Notes: generated by a model not told the origin, from the sequence alone. Numbered from the stretch's first letter, positions 8,192 through 16,764 are shown. The stretch is 38,371 nucleotides of DNA from Myxococcota bacterium (GCA_029975745.1 JARKOL010000163.1:1-38371); one strand, 5' to 3'. Program-made: numbers and translations.

Positions 8192-9952
8192 TCAGCCGCC
8201 GGCGCGCAGCACGCGACCGGGCAGGGGGTCCGGATGGAAGCCTTCCGGGTCGATGATCGCGTGCCCGTTGATGAAGACGTGGTCGATGCCCACGGGGAAG
8301 TTCGAGGGGTCCTGGGCGGTCGAACGTGACGCGATGCGCGCCGGGTCGAACAGGACCAGATCCGCGAACAGTCCCGGCCGGATCCGCCCGCGGTCACGGA
8401 TGCCCAACTGGTCGGCGGGCAGCGAGGTGGACTTGCGGATCGCCTCGGCCAGTCCCAGGTGGCGGTGGTCGCGAACGTAGCTGCCCAGCAGCCGGGGGTA
8501 GCAGTCGTAGAACAGGTGGGACGGCAGTCCGAATCCCAGCAGGATCGTGTCGGTCACCACGGACACGTGGGGATTCAGCAGCGCCGCCAGCACCGACCGC
8601 TCGGTGAACGGGTCGCCGGGGAACGTCGGCGTCTCGAACACCAGCACGCGACCTTCCTCCTCGACCAGCAGGTCGCAGACCACGTCGAACGGGTGCTTGC
8701 CGACCTCGGCCGCGATGTCCGTGAAGGAACGACCCTCCAGGGGGCGGTTCTTGTCGGTCGTCACGCTCATGATGAACGCGGCGCCATAGCCCATCACCTT
8801 GAAGGCGTTGAACGACCAGGAATCGCGTCCCCGGTGCGGCCAGGCGACGTCGCCCTCCTCGATGCTGCGCCGGATCTCGCGGCGAGACACCGGGTCCCGC
8901 AGCCGCTTCAGCACCTCGGGGATGCTGCCCTGGAGGACCCAGGGCGGGAAGAAGGCCAGCAGGTGCGTGAACCCCGCGGACGTCGGCATCGTGTCGAACC
9001 CGATCGGCTCGCCGGCGTCGGCCCGCCGGAAGGCCTTTTCCATCTGGGACGCCAGCAGCCCGTCAATCGGGATCGGCAGTGGCACCGAGGCGTGAACGCG
9101 GCTGCCCAGTTGCAGCAGCCGATCCACCAGCGTCTTCCATGGCCAGGGCAGGTTCGGGATGCAGAACAGGTGGCTGACCTGCAGCGGCACCTCGGCCGCG
9201 GCGCAGACGCCCATCACCTCGTCCAGGGCGCGTCCCATCGTGTCCGAGTTGTACGAGCGCAGGTGCGACGTGAACACGCGGTGGTGGTCGTGGACCACGC
9301 GGGCCAGCTCCAGCAGTTCGTGCTCGTCGGACGACAGGCCGGGGAAATACATCAGCCCGGTGGACATGCCCAGCGCGCCCGCCTCCAGGCAGTCGGCCAG
9401 CATCGTCTTCATCGCGGCGATGTCCTGGGCGTCGGCGGTTTCGTTGCGATCACCCATGACGTTCAGGCGCAGGATGCCGTGGGGCGCCAGGAAACCGGCG
9501 TTCAGCAGCGCTCCCTGGGATTCGACGTGGGACAGCATCTGGTCGAACGTCTGCCAGTGGATGTGGTCGTGCTGGGGGGCGCCCAGGAAGAAGTCGAAGA
9601 ACGTGTGGACATAGCGAGCCTTTTCCGGAAACACCGGCGCCATGGACGTGCCGCAGTTGCCCCCGACAAACGTGGTGATGCCCTGGCGGACCAGGGGCTC
9701 CAGGATGCGGGGATGGTCGGGCTTGACCAGGGTCATCTCGGCGTGGGAATGGACGTCGATGAATCCCGGGCACAGCGCGCGGCCCCGGGCGTCGATGGTG
9801 CGTTCGGCGGACGCCTGATCCAGTGTTCCGATGGCCGCGATGCGGTCGCCGCGGATTCCGACGTCCGCGGTGAAGGGGTGGCGCCCCGTGCCATCGAAGA
9901 CGCGGGCGCCCTGAATCAGGGTGTCGAACGCGGATTTTGCGCGAAGCGTCAT
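8192..9952 (-). CDS. N-acyl-D-amino-acid deacylase (amidohydrolase superfamily)
   Basis: A 586-residue protein. It begins with the small beta domain typical of dihydroorotase-like amidohydrolases (LIQGARVFDGTGRHPF), then the HxH metal motif in GFIDVHSHAE at residues ~59-68, the Cys motif of D-aminoacylases in VGGNCG, and later SHLR and VSHLF His motifs. The C-terminus (RGRIRPGLFADLVLFDP) closes the beta domain. Family members hydrolyse N-acyl groups from D-amino acids with zinc. Length is slightly above the family's usual ~480-550. No signal peptide is seen, so a cytoplasmic role such as D-amino-acid salvage from peptidoglycan or environmental peptides is an inference. Start ATG 9952 follows CGAGGTCG. 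Exact acyl/amino-acid specificity cannot be read. Confidence 0.9.
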   Translation of the reverse strand: MTLRAKSAFDTLIQGARVFDGTGRHPFTADVGIRGDRIAAIGTLDQASAERTIDARGRALCPGFIDVHSHAEMTLVKPDHPRILEPLVRQGITTFVGGNCGTSMAPVFPEKARYVHTFFDFFLGAPQHDHIHWQTFDQMLSHVESQGALLNAGFLAPHGILRLNVMGDRNETADAQDIAAMKTMLADCLEAGALGMSTGLMYFPGLSSDEHELLELARVVHDHHRVFTSHLRSYNSDTMGRALDEVMGVCAAAEVPLQVSHLFCIPNLPWPWKTLVDRLLQLGSRVHASVPLPIPIDGLLASQMEKAFRRADAGEPIGFDTMPTSAGFTHLLAFFPPWVLQGSIPEVLKRLRDPVSRREIRRSIEEGDVAWPHRGRDSWSFNAFKVMGYGAAFIMSVTTDKNRPLEGRSFTDIAAEVGKHPFDVVCDLLVEEEGRVLVFETPTFPGDPFTERSVLAALLNPHVSVVTDTILLGFGLPSHLFYDCYPRLLGSYVRDHRHLGLAEAIRKSTSLPADQLGIRDRGRIRPGLFADLVLFDPARIASRSTAQDPSNFPVGIDHVFINGHAIIDPEGFHPDPLPGRVLRAGG

Positions 9953-9997
9953 GGCAATCGACCTCGTAACGTGGCCATCATTGGCCAGGCGTGCAGT

Positions 9998-12232
9998 CTA
10001 GCGTAATCGCGGGAATGACGCACGCGGCGGCGTGAAGACCCACCACTCGCCGCCCATCCAGTCGCGTTCGTTGCCGTTGCCCGCCTGCACCGTCGCCACG
10101 ACCCGAACCAGGTAGCGCGCCGAGGGCTCCAGTGCATCCAGCATGGCGTCTTCGTCGGTCGATCCGCCCTGCGCGCCCAGGGTCACAATGACTTCCTGGC
10201 CCTCGGCAATCGGGCCCAGGTCGAGGGCGTGCGGCAGATCCGGCAGCGTGGTGCCCCAGCGCAATTGCACCGCGGAGGCGTCGGTATTCAGCGTGAACGT
10301 CACGCGGACTCGCCCGTCCGGAAGCGGCGTCGTGGCCAGCGGACCGATGACGGCCCGGGGCGGCGGGGCCGCGATCGTTCCCTCGGGGACCGCGCTGGCG
10401 GTCGCGTCCAGGAACGACTGGATGCGGGACGGCCCCGCCGGGGACGCGGCACCAAGCCCCGCATCGATCATCGTCTGTCGCACCAGGGCCAACTCCTCCC
10501 TGGCCCAGGCGGCCCAGGGGCCCAGGTCCGGGTCGGGAGCGGCACCGCCCAGGGTTCGGGCCCGCTGGGCCCACAGGAACAGGTCGATGGCCCGCCATGT
10601 CCGGGCCGCGAACGCCTGGTGGCGCAGCCGGAATTCCAGGTCCGCCCGATCCTCGGGGCGCAGCACGTCGGGGCTTGCCGCGACCCAGTCCAGGAAGGTG
10701 ATCAGGTCCGCGGCCGCAAGGTCCACCGCCTCGGAACCTTCCTGCCACAAGTCCAATACCGTGTCGCGGTCCGGCGATCGGATGCGGTCGTACACCGATT
10801 GCCATGCCGGATCCCATTTGGGCATGTTGCCCCGGCTGAACAGTTCGCCGAACGCGGCCTTGGACGGGATGTCCGTCCCCTTCTCCAGCGCCCAGATGCC
10901 CAGCGCATAGTGGGACTTCAGCCGAATCGGGAACGTGTTCTCGAGGATCTGGCGCAGCAGGTCCGCATCGTCGCCGGGCGGCAGGTCGTAGCGGTCCTGA
11001 AGGAATCCCTCCCAGATCGTCTTCAACGGCGTTTCCGGGTTGTCCACGAAGGCGGACAGGGCGCGCAGATTGACCTCGTTCGGGGTCCCCAGCGAGCGGT
11101 TGCTGCCGCGTTCGATCCGGACGACGTAGCCGATGCCGCGGTTGGCCCATGCGTGCTGCATGCGGAAGCGGAAGTACCCCGGGCTGCAGAAGGGCAGTCG
11201 CGATGCGCCGTAGTACTCGCCGCCCACGTCCAGCTCCAGGATGGACGGATGCGGCCCCACCTGACCCACCGTGGGGTCATGGGGGTTGTAGGGTTGCCAG
11301 TCGCCCACGTCGGACTTGTGCATCCCGACGAAGTCCAGTCCGCGGGAGGCTGCGAATCCGTACGAGTGCCACGGAATTTCCGCCGGTTCGTGCAGGAAGA
11401 CGCGGGCCACCATCTCCATCCCGCGGACCGCCAGAACCTTGCCCAGTGCCTCGGTGATCATCCGGATGCGGACATCGTTCGGCGGAGCCTCGAAGGGGTT
11501 GTCCCACTGGTCCATGCACCAGTCGCAACTGCATGCCGTGAACCAGGGCGACATCGGGGCCGACCCGAACATCAGCACGACGCCGTCCACCCGCGGGATC
11601 CGATCCAGGGCGGCATTCCACGCGGCAGCCCGGTCCATCCAGACCGTGTCGCCGGGCTCGTAGCACACGTCCAGCCCGGTGCCGCTGAACTCGTGAACCC
11701 AGATGAACGCCTTCATCCCACGCTGGTGCGCGGCGTCGATGGCGTCGTTCAGGGTCTGCACGCGGGTGGTCGTGGCGGCATCGTTGCCCAGCAGATCCTC
11801 GAAGTTCATCACCAGGTCGTGCGAAAGCTGGATGTGGTTGACCCGGTAGGCCGACGCGGCCTCCAGCGCCTCCATCACCTTCTCGGGGTTCGAATCCAGC
11901 AGGATCCAGCCGCGCACGGGCGAGTAGTTGGCGCGGTCGAACTCCCAGGGTTCCGCGTCGGTGGCATCGAGGGCGTCGTCGGGCCCCGGATCGGGCGCAT
12001 CCGTGGTCGCGTCCTCACCAGGCCCCTCGTCGCCGCCGCCTGGGTCCAGAACGGTGTCGAGCCAAGGATCGCCGGGCAGGTCGCTCGGAAGGCCCGGGTC
12101 CATCATGGCGTCCGTCCCGGCGTCGTGCCTCGCGTCGCCGCCGCCCGGGGCGGCGCCCTGGCCGCCGCCACCACAGGCGGCCAGGGCCGCGGCGGTCGCC
12201 AGCATCAGGAACGAGTCGCGAATGCGCGTCAT
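9998..12232 (-). CDS. Large lipoprotein with probable TIM-barrel glycosidase-like domain and Fn3-like C-terminus
   Basis: A 744-residue protein. The lipobox LAACGG is at residues ~17-22, followed by ~70 residues of Asp/Gly/Pro-rich linker. Residues ~100-380 alternate hydrophobic strands and helices and carry motifs seen in TIM-barrel glycoside hydrolases: RGWILLDSN near the start, GMKAFIWVHEF, a CSCDWCMDQW Cys/Trp cluster, and VARVFLHEPAE, whose Glu could be catalytic. A helical region follows (~400-600) and a C-terminal fibronectin-III-like domain (~640-744). I cannot place it in a named GH family. SD GGAGG lies 6 bases before the ATG. It ends about 45 bases upstream of the deacylase start, so the two may form an operon. 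A surface carbohydrate-active enzyme is an inference. Confidence 0.72.
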   Translation of the reverse strand: MTRIRDSFLMLATAAALAACGGGGQGAAPGGGDARHDAGTDAMMDPGLPSDLPGDPWLDTVLDPGGGDEGPGEDATTDAPDPGPDDALDATDAEPWEFDRANYSPVRGWILLDSNPEKVMEALEAASAYRVNHIQLSHDLVMNFEDLLGNDAATTTRVQTLNDAIDAAHQRGMKAFIWVHEFSGTGLDVCYEPGDTVWMDRAAAWNAALDRIPRVDGVVLMFGSAPMSPWFTACSCDWCMDQWDNPFEAPPNDVRIRMITEALGKVLAVRGMEMVARVFLHEPAEIPWHSYGFAASRGLDFVGMHKSDVGDWQPYNPHDPTVGQVGPHPSILELDVGGEYYGASRLPFCSPGYFRFRMQHAWANRGIGYVVRIERGSNRSLGTPNEVNLRALSAFVDNPETPLKTIWEGFLQDRYDLPPGDDADLLRQILENTFPIRLKSHYALGIWALEKGTDIPSKAAFGELFSRGNMPKWDPAWQSVYDRIRSPDRDTVLDLWQEGSEAVDLAAADLITFLDWVAASPDVLRPEDRADLEFRLRHQAFAARTWRAIDLFLWAQRARTLGGAAPDPDLGPWAAWAREELALVRQTMIDAGLGAASPAGPSRIQSFLDATASAVPEGTIAAPPPRAVIGPLATTPLPDGRVRVTFTLNTDASAVQLRWGTTLPDLPHALDLGPIAEGQEVIVTLGAQGGSTDEDAMLDALEPSARYLVRVVATVQAGNGNERDWMGGEWWVFTPPRASFPRLR

Positions 12233-12342
12233 GGCGGGCCTCCGGTTCGGGACGGTCCAAGCGTAGCCAAGTCATGGGCCGCCGTCGAGCCGGCGGCGCC
12301 AGGGCTGAGTCAAGCCCCGCCGGTCCAGGGCCCGCGGCTCTG

Positions 12343-12508
12343 GACGCGAAGCGTCCGTGGAGTGCTGCGGCCATGCCGCAGCCCTCTGGTCGCCCGCCTG
12401 ACGGTGGCCGCCCGTACCACGGAGGCAAGGGCGCAGGCTGGCGCCTGCGGACTCCCCGGAGGCAAGGGCGCAGGCTGGCGCCTGCGCACTCCACGGACGC
12501 TGCGCGTC
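12343..12508. repeat. Palindromic intergenic repeat, compound copy B
   Basis: This 400-base gap (12233-12632) between the divergent lipoprotein and EF-G genes holds five modules. They are module 2 (12343-12367), module 3 (CTGCGGCCATGCCGCAG, 12365-12381), module 1 twice (12430-12449 and 12467-12486), and module 2 inverted (12486-12508, GCACTCCACGGACGC...). Module 3 differs from copy A at paired positions (TGTGG/CCACA against TGCGG/CCGCA), a compensatory change suggesting the hairpin is maintained. No ORF is convincing here. Confidence 0.78.
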
Positions 12509-12518
12509 GGGGAAGGGC

Positions 12519-12554
12519 GGGTACGGGCACGGGTACGGGCACGGGTACGGGCAC
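12519..12554. repeat. 12-bp tandem repeat (GGGTACGGGCAC)x3
   Basis: Three perfect head-to-tail copies of GGGTACGGGCAC lie just upstream of the putative EF-G promoter. The unit is itself two half-units, GGGTAC and GGGCAC. Perfect identity suggests recent slippage expansion; copy number may vary between strains. Confidence 0.85.
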
Positions 12555-12568
12555 GGCGCACGGCGGCA

Positions 12569-12597
12569 TCGACGCGGCCGTCGTGCGATGGCATAAT
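12569..12597 (+). promoter_or_regulatory. Putative promoter of the EF-G-like gene
   Basis: TCGACG, 17-base spacer, CATAAT, with the -10 element 35 bases before the ATG. The -10 matches at 5 of 6 positions and the -35 is weaker. A GC-rich hairpin (CCCCGCGCC...GGCGGGG) follows in the short leader. Confidence 0.35.
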
Positions 12598-12632
12598 CCC
12601 CGCGCCTGGAAACGAAGGCGGGGGGAATCCCG

Positions 12633-14687
12633 ATGGCCGAACGCGACCGCACAAGCCTGAAATCGATGCAGCGCATCCGGAACCTGGGCATCATCGCCCA
12701 CATCGATGCCGGCAAGACCACCGTCACCGAACGGCTGCTGTTCGTCACCGGGCGCACCCACAAGATGGGCGAAGTCCATGACGGTGAGGCCGTGATGGAT
12801 TTCATGGTCCAGGAACAGGAGCGCGGCATCACCATTTCCAGCGCCGTCACCTCGTTCGAATGGGACAACCACGAATTCCATCTGGTCGATACCCCCGGGC
12901 ACGTCGATTTCACGATGGAGGTCGAGCGATCCCTTCGCGTCCTGGACGGCGGCGTCGTCGTCTTCGACGGGGTCGCCGGCGTCGAACCCCAGTCCGAAAC
13001 GGTGTGGCACCAGGCCGACAAGTACCGCGTCCCCCGCCTGGGGTTCGTCAACAAGCTGGACCGGGTCGGCGCCGACTTCGAGATGTGCGTCCGCATGATG
13101 CGCGAACGCTTTCCCCAGGCCATCCTGCCCATCCAGCTTCCCATCGGCGTCGAGTCCACCTTTCGCGGCGTCGTCGATCTGATCCGCTGGCGCACCCTGA
13201 CCTGGGACGGCTCGGACCCCCGGGACACCCAGATCGTCGAAGGCGTTCCCGCGGACCTCGAGGACGAGGCGCGCCAGGCCCGCGACGACCTGGTCGCCGG
13301 CATCGCCGACCATGACGAGGTCATCGCCGACAAGTACCTGCTGGGCGATGAAGTCACCGTGCCCGAGATCCTGGCCGGGCTCCGACGCCTGACGCTGGCC
13401 GGCCAGGTGGTGCCCGTCCTGTGCGGGTCGGCCCTGCGCAACAAGGGCATACTGCCGCTGCTGGACGCGGTCGTCGAACTGCTGCCGTCCCCGATCGACC
13501 TGCCGCCGGTCCAGGGACGCCACCCGAAGACCGACGAGCCAACCACGCGTCCCCACGACCCCAAGGCCCCCCTGTGCGCGCTGGTGTACAAGGTCCAGGT
13601 CGTGGACGAAGGGCGGCGCCTGACGTACCTGCGGATCTATTCGGGCACCATCGACGAGAAGGCCGACGCCTTCAATCCCGGGCGCAACATCACCGAAAAG
13701 TTCAGCCGCATCTTCCTGGTCCACGCCAAGGACCGCACGCGCCTGGAAGTCGTCGGCGCCGGCAACATCGTCGGCGTCCTGGGACTGAAGGTCACGGGAA
13801 CCGGCGAAACGCTGTGCGACCGCGGCCATCCGATTCTTCTGGAATCCATTCGCGCCTACGAGCCCGTGATCAGCATGGCCATCGAAACCGAAGTCCAGAG
13901 CGATCGCGAGAAGCTGGACCTGACGCTGCGCCGCATTGCCGACGAGGACCCCACCTTCCGTTTTCGCGAGGATCCCGACACCGGCCAGACCGTCATGTCC
14001 GGCATGGGCGAACTGCACCTGGACATCATCGCCGATCGACTGCGGCGGGATTTCGGGATCGGGGTTCGCGTCGGGCGCCCCGAGGTCGTGTACGCCGAAA
14101 CGGTCACGCGCCCCAACGAGGGCGCGGGCGTCTGCGACATCGACAACGACGAGGCCAAGGTCTTCGCGCGCCTGGTCCTGCGCGTCGCCCCGGCCGAGCG
14201 GGGCTCGGGAGGCACGGTCGAGTTGCCCGCGATGCTTCCGGGGATCTCGCCCAACCTGCTTGCCGCCGCGCGAACGGGGGTCCAGGAGGCCCTCAGGGGC
14301 GGGGTCCTGCACGGCCTGACCCTGACCGACATCGAGGCCACGGTCGTCGGCCTCGAGACCCGCGAGGGGCGCACCATCGACGAGACCGCCGTCAAGATTG
14401 CGGCGATGAACGCGGTTCGCGAGTCCTGCGGCGGCGCCGCACCCGCGCGGATGGCCCCGATCGGCGCCATCGAGATCGTCGTTCCCGGGGAGTTCATGGG
14501 CGAGGTGCTGGGCGGCCTTCAGGTGCGGCGCGGCATCATCGAGTCGATGGAGGACCGCGGTCCGGTCAAGGTGGTGCGAGCCACGGCCCCCATCGAGCGC
14601 ATGTTCGGCTACGCCACGGAACTGCGGTCGGCCACCCAGGGGCGCGGCACCTTCGCCATGCAATTCGCTCGCTACGACATCGAATAA
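12633..14687 (+). CDS. fusA: Translation elongation factor G-like GTPase
   Basis: A 684-residue, EF-G-sized protein with a full translational GTPase core: G1 AHIDAGKT (~22-29), G2 RGITISSA, G3 DTPGHVDF, G4 NKLD (~140-143) and G5 CGSA. Domain II (AGNIVGVLGLK) and domain III (SGMGELHLDII) are clear, and the C-terminus has the EF-G landmarks MGEVLGGLQVRRG and TQGRGTF. Domain IV is divergent: the usual GGRGQYGHV segment is absent and the HDVDSSE loop reads RTIDETA. EF-G moves tRNA and mRNA through the ribosome after peptide-bond formation. The missing tip motifs suggest an EF-G paralogue (EF-G2 or ribosome-rescue/protection type) rather than the main factor. The usual rpsL-rpsG-tuf neighbours are also absent. 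Start ATG 12633 follows GGGGGGA. Confidence 0.87.
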   Translation: MAERDRTSLKSMQRIRNLGIIAHIDAGKTTVTERLLFVTGRTHKMGEVHDGEAVMDFMVQEQERGITISSAVTSFEWDNHEFHLVDTPGHVDFTMEVERSLRVLDGGVVVFDGVAGVEPQSETVWHQADKYRVPRLGFVNKLDRVGADFEMCVRMMRERFPQAILPIQLPIGVESTFRGVVDLIRWRTLTWDGSDPRDTQIVEGVPADLEDEARQARDDLVAGIADHDEVIADKYLLGDEVTVPEILAGLRRLTLAGQVVPVLCGSALRNKGILPLLDAVVELLPSPIDLPPVQGRHPKTDEPTTRPHDPKAPLCALVYKVQVVDEGRRLTYLRIYSGTIDEKADAFNPGRNITEKFSRIFLVHAKDRTRLEVVGAGNIVGVLGLKVTGTGETLCDRGHPILLESIRAYEPVISMAIETEVQSDREKLDLTLRRIADEDPTFRFREDPDTGQTVMSGMGELHLDIIADRLRRDFGIGVRVGRPEVVYAETVTRPNEGAGVCDIDNDEAKVFARLVLRVAPAERGSGGTVELPAMLPGISPNLLAAARTGVQEALRGGVLHGLTLTDIEATVVGLETREGRTIDETAVKIAAMNAVRESCGGAAPARMAPIGAIEIVVPGEFMGEVLGGLQVRRGIIESMEDRGPVKVVRATAPIERMFGYATELRSATQGRGTFAMQFARYDIE

Positions 14688-14787
14688 TCCCGACCCCGAC
14701 TCGTCCAGGGCCGCCGGCGTTTGGCCCCGGTCCCATCGCGGGCGGGGGATTCGCCTGGTCCCCGGCGGATATTTCGCGGCAACAGCG

Positions 14788-14817
14788 ATTGACGCTGGCT
14801 TTCCGACCGCAGTAACA
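14788..14817 (+). promoter_or_regulatory. Putative sigma70 promoter of the TRAP operon
   Basis: TTGACG, 18-base spacer, TAACAT, ending 35 bases before the TatT start codon. A short C6/G5 hairpin (14818-14834) sits between it and the SD AGGAGAG. Confidence 0.48.
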
Positions 14818-14851
14818 TCCCCCGGTTGTGGGGGCCGAACAGGAGAGCCGT

Positions 14852-15724
14852 ATGACCTCGCGAATTTCGATCGCCGTCGTCGTGGCCGCGTCGTTCCTGA
14901 CGGTCGGCTGCCAGTGGAACAAGCTCGTGGCGGACAATCTGACCGCAACGATGGACGATCAGAAGCGGTCGTTCTACGAGGAACCGTCCGTTGCCCACGC
15001 CCGCGCCGGCGCTCCCGCGCTGCTGAAGCTGCTGGATGGGTTCCTGGTGTCCTCGCCCGACAACCCGGAACTGCTGGTTCGCGCTGCCGAACTGAACTGC
15101 GGCTTCGCGATGCTGCTGATCGAGGAGGAGGACCCGGAGTGGGCCTCGGCGCTGTACCAGCGCGGCTTCAAGTACGCCGAGAAGCTGCTGAAGGCGCGCC
15201 TGCCCGGGTACTCGGACGCCCGCAACATCGATGACCTGGTTGCCGTGCTGGCCAAGGCCGGCAAGGGCGACGTCGGCCCCATCTTCTGGGCCGGGGACTG
15301 CCTGGGCGGCTACATGAACCTGAACCGCGAGGACGCCAGCGCGTTCGCCGAGATGCCCCGGGTGCTGGCGTTCGCCCGCCGCGCGATGGAACTGGACGAA
15401 AGCTACTTCTACGGCGGTCCCCACATGTTCCTGGGATTCGCCTATGGGGCCCTGGGTGCCTCGATCGGCGGCAAGCCCGAGGACAGCCGCATGCACTTCG
15501 AGAAGTCGTTCGCCGTCACGAATGGACGCTTCCTGCTGGCGAAGGTCTACTTCGCCAAGACGTATTGCGTGCAGGTCCAGGACCGCGCGCTGTTCGAGGA
15601 GACCCTGCAGGAAGTGGTCGATGCGCCGGACGACCTGGCGCCCGAATTCCAGCTGGTGAACGCGGCCTCGAAGCAGATGGCCCAGCGGCTGCTGGACCGG
15701 ATGGACGAACTGTTCCTGGACTAG
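14852..15724 (+). CDS. TRAP transporter TatT component family lipoprotein
   Basis: A 290-residue lipoprotein: signal peptide with lipobox LTVGC, then an all-helical, TPR-like protein. The pattern (FLVSSPDNPELLVRAAEL early, YFYGGPHMFLGFAYGALG at mid-length, then a KVYFAKTYCVQVQD segment near the end) matches the TatT family of helical lipoproteins, first described beside a TRAP transporter in Treponema. TatT is thought to associate with the binding protein in the periplasm and help deliver hydrophobic ligand. ATG 14852 is chosen over GTG 14828 because AGGAGAG lies at the right distance before it. It is the first gene of a four-gene TRAP operon, with 27 bases to the next gene. Confidence 0.9.
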   Translation: MTSRISIAVVVAASFLTVGCQWNKLVADNLTATMDDQKRSFYEEPSVAHARAGAPALLKLLDGFLVSSPDNPELLVRAAELNCGFAMLLIEEEDPEWASALYQRGFKYAEKLLKARLPGYSDARNIDDLVAVLAKAGKGDVGPIFWAGDCLGGYMNLNREDASAFAEMPRVLAFARRAMELDESYFYGGPHMFLGFAYGALGASIGGKPEDSRMHFEKSFAVTNGRFLLAKVYFAKTYCVQVQDRALFEETLQEVVDAPDDLAPEFQLVNAASKQMAQRLLDRMDELFLD

Positions 15725-15751
15725 TGTCCGAACCCACGAGGAGGTGACCCG

Positions 15752-16750
15752 ATGACCCGTTTTGCTAGCGCCCTGGCCCTGGCGTTCCTGCTTGCGCTGC
15801 CGTCGGCGGTCCGCGCCCAGGAAACGTTCCTGTTGAAGGTTGCGACCGTGGCGCCGGAAGGGTCCGTGTGGCTGAAGGTCATGCGCCAGATGGCGAAGGA
15901 CATCGAAAAGGAGTCCGGCGGCACGATCCAGTTCCGCTTCTTTGCCGGCGGCGTTCTGGGCGACGACAAGACCGTCCTCGAGAAGATGAAGTACGGCCAG
16001 GTCCAGGCGGCCGGCCTGACGGGCGTCGGCCTGGGCGAGGTGCTGCCCGAGACGCGCGTCATGGAGCTGCCGTTCCACTTCCGGACGTACAAGCAGGTGG
16101 ACTGCGTGCTGAACGAGCTGCAGCCCGACTTCGAAAAGAAGTTCATGGACGCCGGCTACGTGATGCTGGGCTGGTCCGACCAGGGCTTCGTCTACCTGAT
16201 GTCGCGCAAGGAGATCCGCAGGGCCGAGGACATGAGCGGCACCAAGCCCTGGGTCTGGGACGTCGATCCCCTGGCCAAGGCCATCTTCCAGGCGTTCAAG
16301 CTGAACGGCGTGCCCCTGGCCCTGCAGGACGTGTTCGCGTCCCTGCAAAGCGGCCTGATCGACACCGTGTACATCTCGCCCGTCGCGGGCATCGCGTTGC
16401 AGTGGTACACCAAGGTCAACACCATGGTGAACCTGCCGATTACCGACGGCGCCGGCGCCATCCTGCTGTCCAAGTCGGTGTGGGACAAGATGTCCCCCGC
16501 CCAGCAGACCCTGCTGAAGACGAAGGTCGGGGAGTACACCCGCAAGCTGAACGTCGCGACCCGCAAGCTGAACGACAAGTCCATCGACGTGCTGCGCGAG
16601 AAGGGCCTGACCATCGTGACCCCGGACGAGGCCCAGGTGGCGGCGTTCCGCGTCAAGGGCAAGGAGGCGGCGAACCTGCTGGTGGGCAAGCTGTTCTCCA
16701 AGGCGCTGCTGGACCGCGTCCAGGGCCTGCTCGACGGCAAGTGCAAGTAG
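15752..16750 (+). CDS. TRAP transporter substrate-binding protein, DctP family (TatP-like)
   Basis: A 332-residue periplasmic protein with a classical signal peptide (cleavage near VRAQ) and the DctP fold: LKVATVAPEGSVW, FAGGVLGDDKTVLEKMKYGQ, MELPFHF and the C-terminal ILLSKSVWDKMSP. In organic-acid TRAP proteins a Gly-x-Lys-x-Arg motif supplies the Arg that clamps the substrate carboxylate; here the segment reads SGTKPWVWD, with Trp167 in that place. The ligand is therefore probably not a simple carboxylate, in keeping with the TatT partner. The SD AGGAGGTGA, 5 bases from the ATG, is nearly a full match to the 16S tail, suggesting high translation. Ligand unknown. Confidence 0.92.
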   Translation: MTRFASALALAFLLALPSAVRAQETFLLKVATVAPEGSVWLKVMRQMAKDIEKESGGTIQFRFFAGGVLGDDKTVLEKMKYGQVQAAGLTGVGLGEVLPETRVMELPFHFRTYKQVDCVLNELQPDFEKKFMDAGYVMLGWSDQGFVYLMSRKEIRRAEDMSGTKPWVWDVDPLAKAIFQAFKLNGVPLALQDVFASLQSGLIDTVYISPVAGIALQWYTKVNTMVNLPITDGAGAILLSKSVWDKMSPAQQTLLKTKVGEYTRKLNVATRKLNDKSIDVLREKGLTIVTPDEAQVAAFRVKGKEAANLLVGKLFSKALLDRVQGLLDGKCK

Positions 16751-16764
16751 GCCTGCCCGGGCCT

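Noticed and set aside
8459-10006. 515-aa ORF on the plus strand
   Set aside because: It lies opposite the D-aminoacylase gene and has His/Gln/Val/Arg-rich sequence typical of an antisense shadow in high-GC DNA.
10229-12781. 850-aa ORF on the plus strand
   Set aside because: Antisense to the TIM-barrel lipoprotein and running on through the intergenic repeats into the EF-G start; no domain or signal.
12015-14948. 977-aa ORF on the minus strand
   Set aside because: Antisense to the EF-G gene; the EF-G frame has full motif support.
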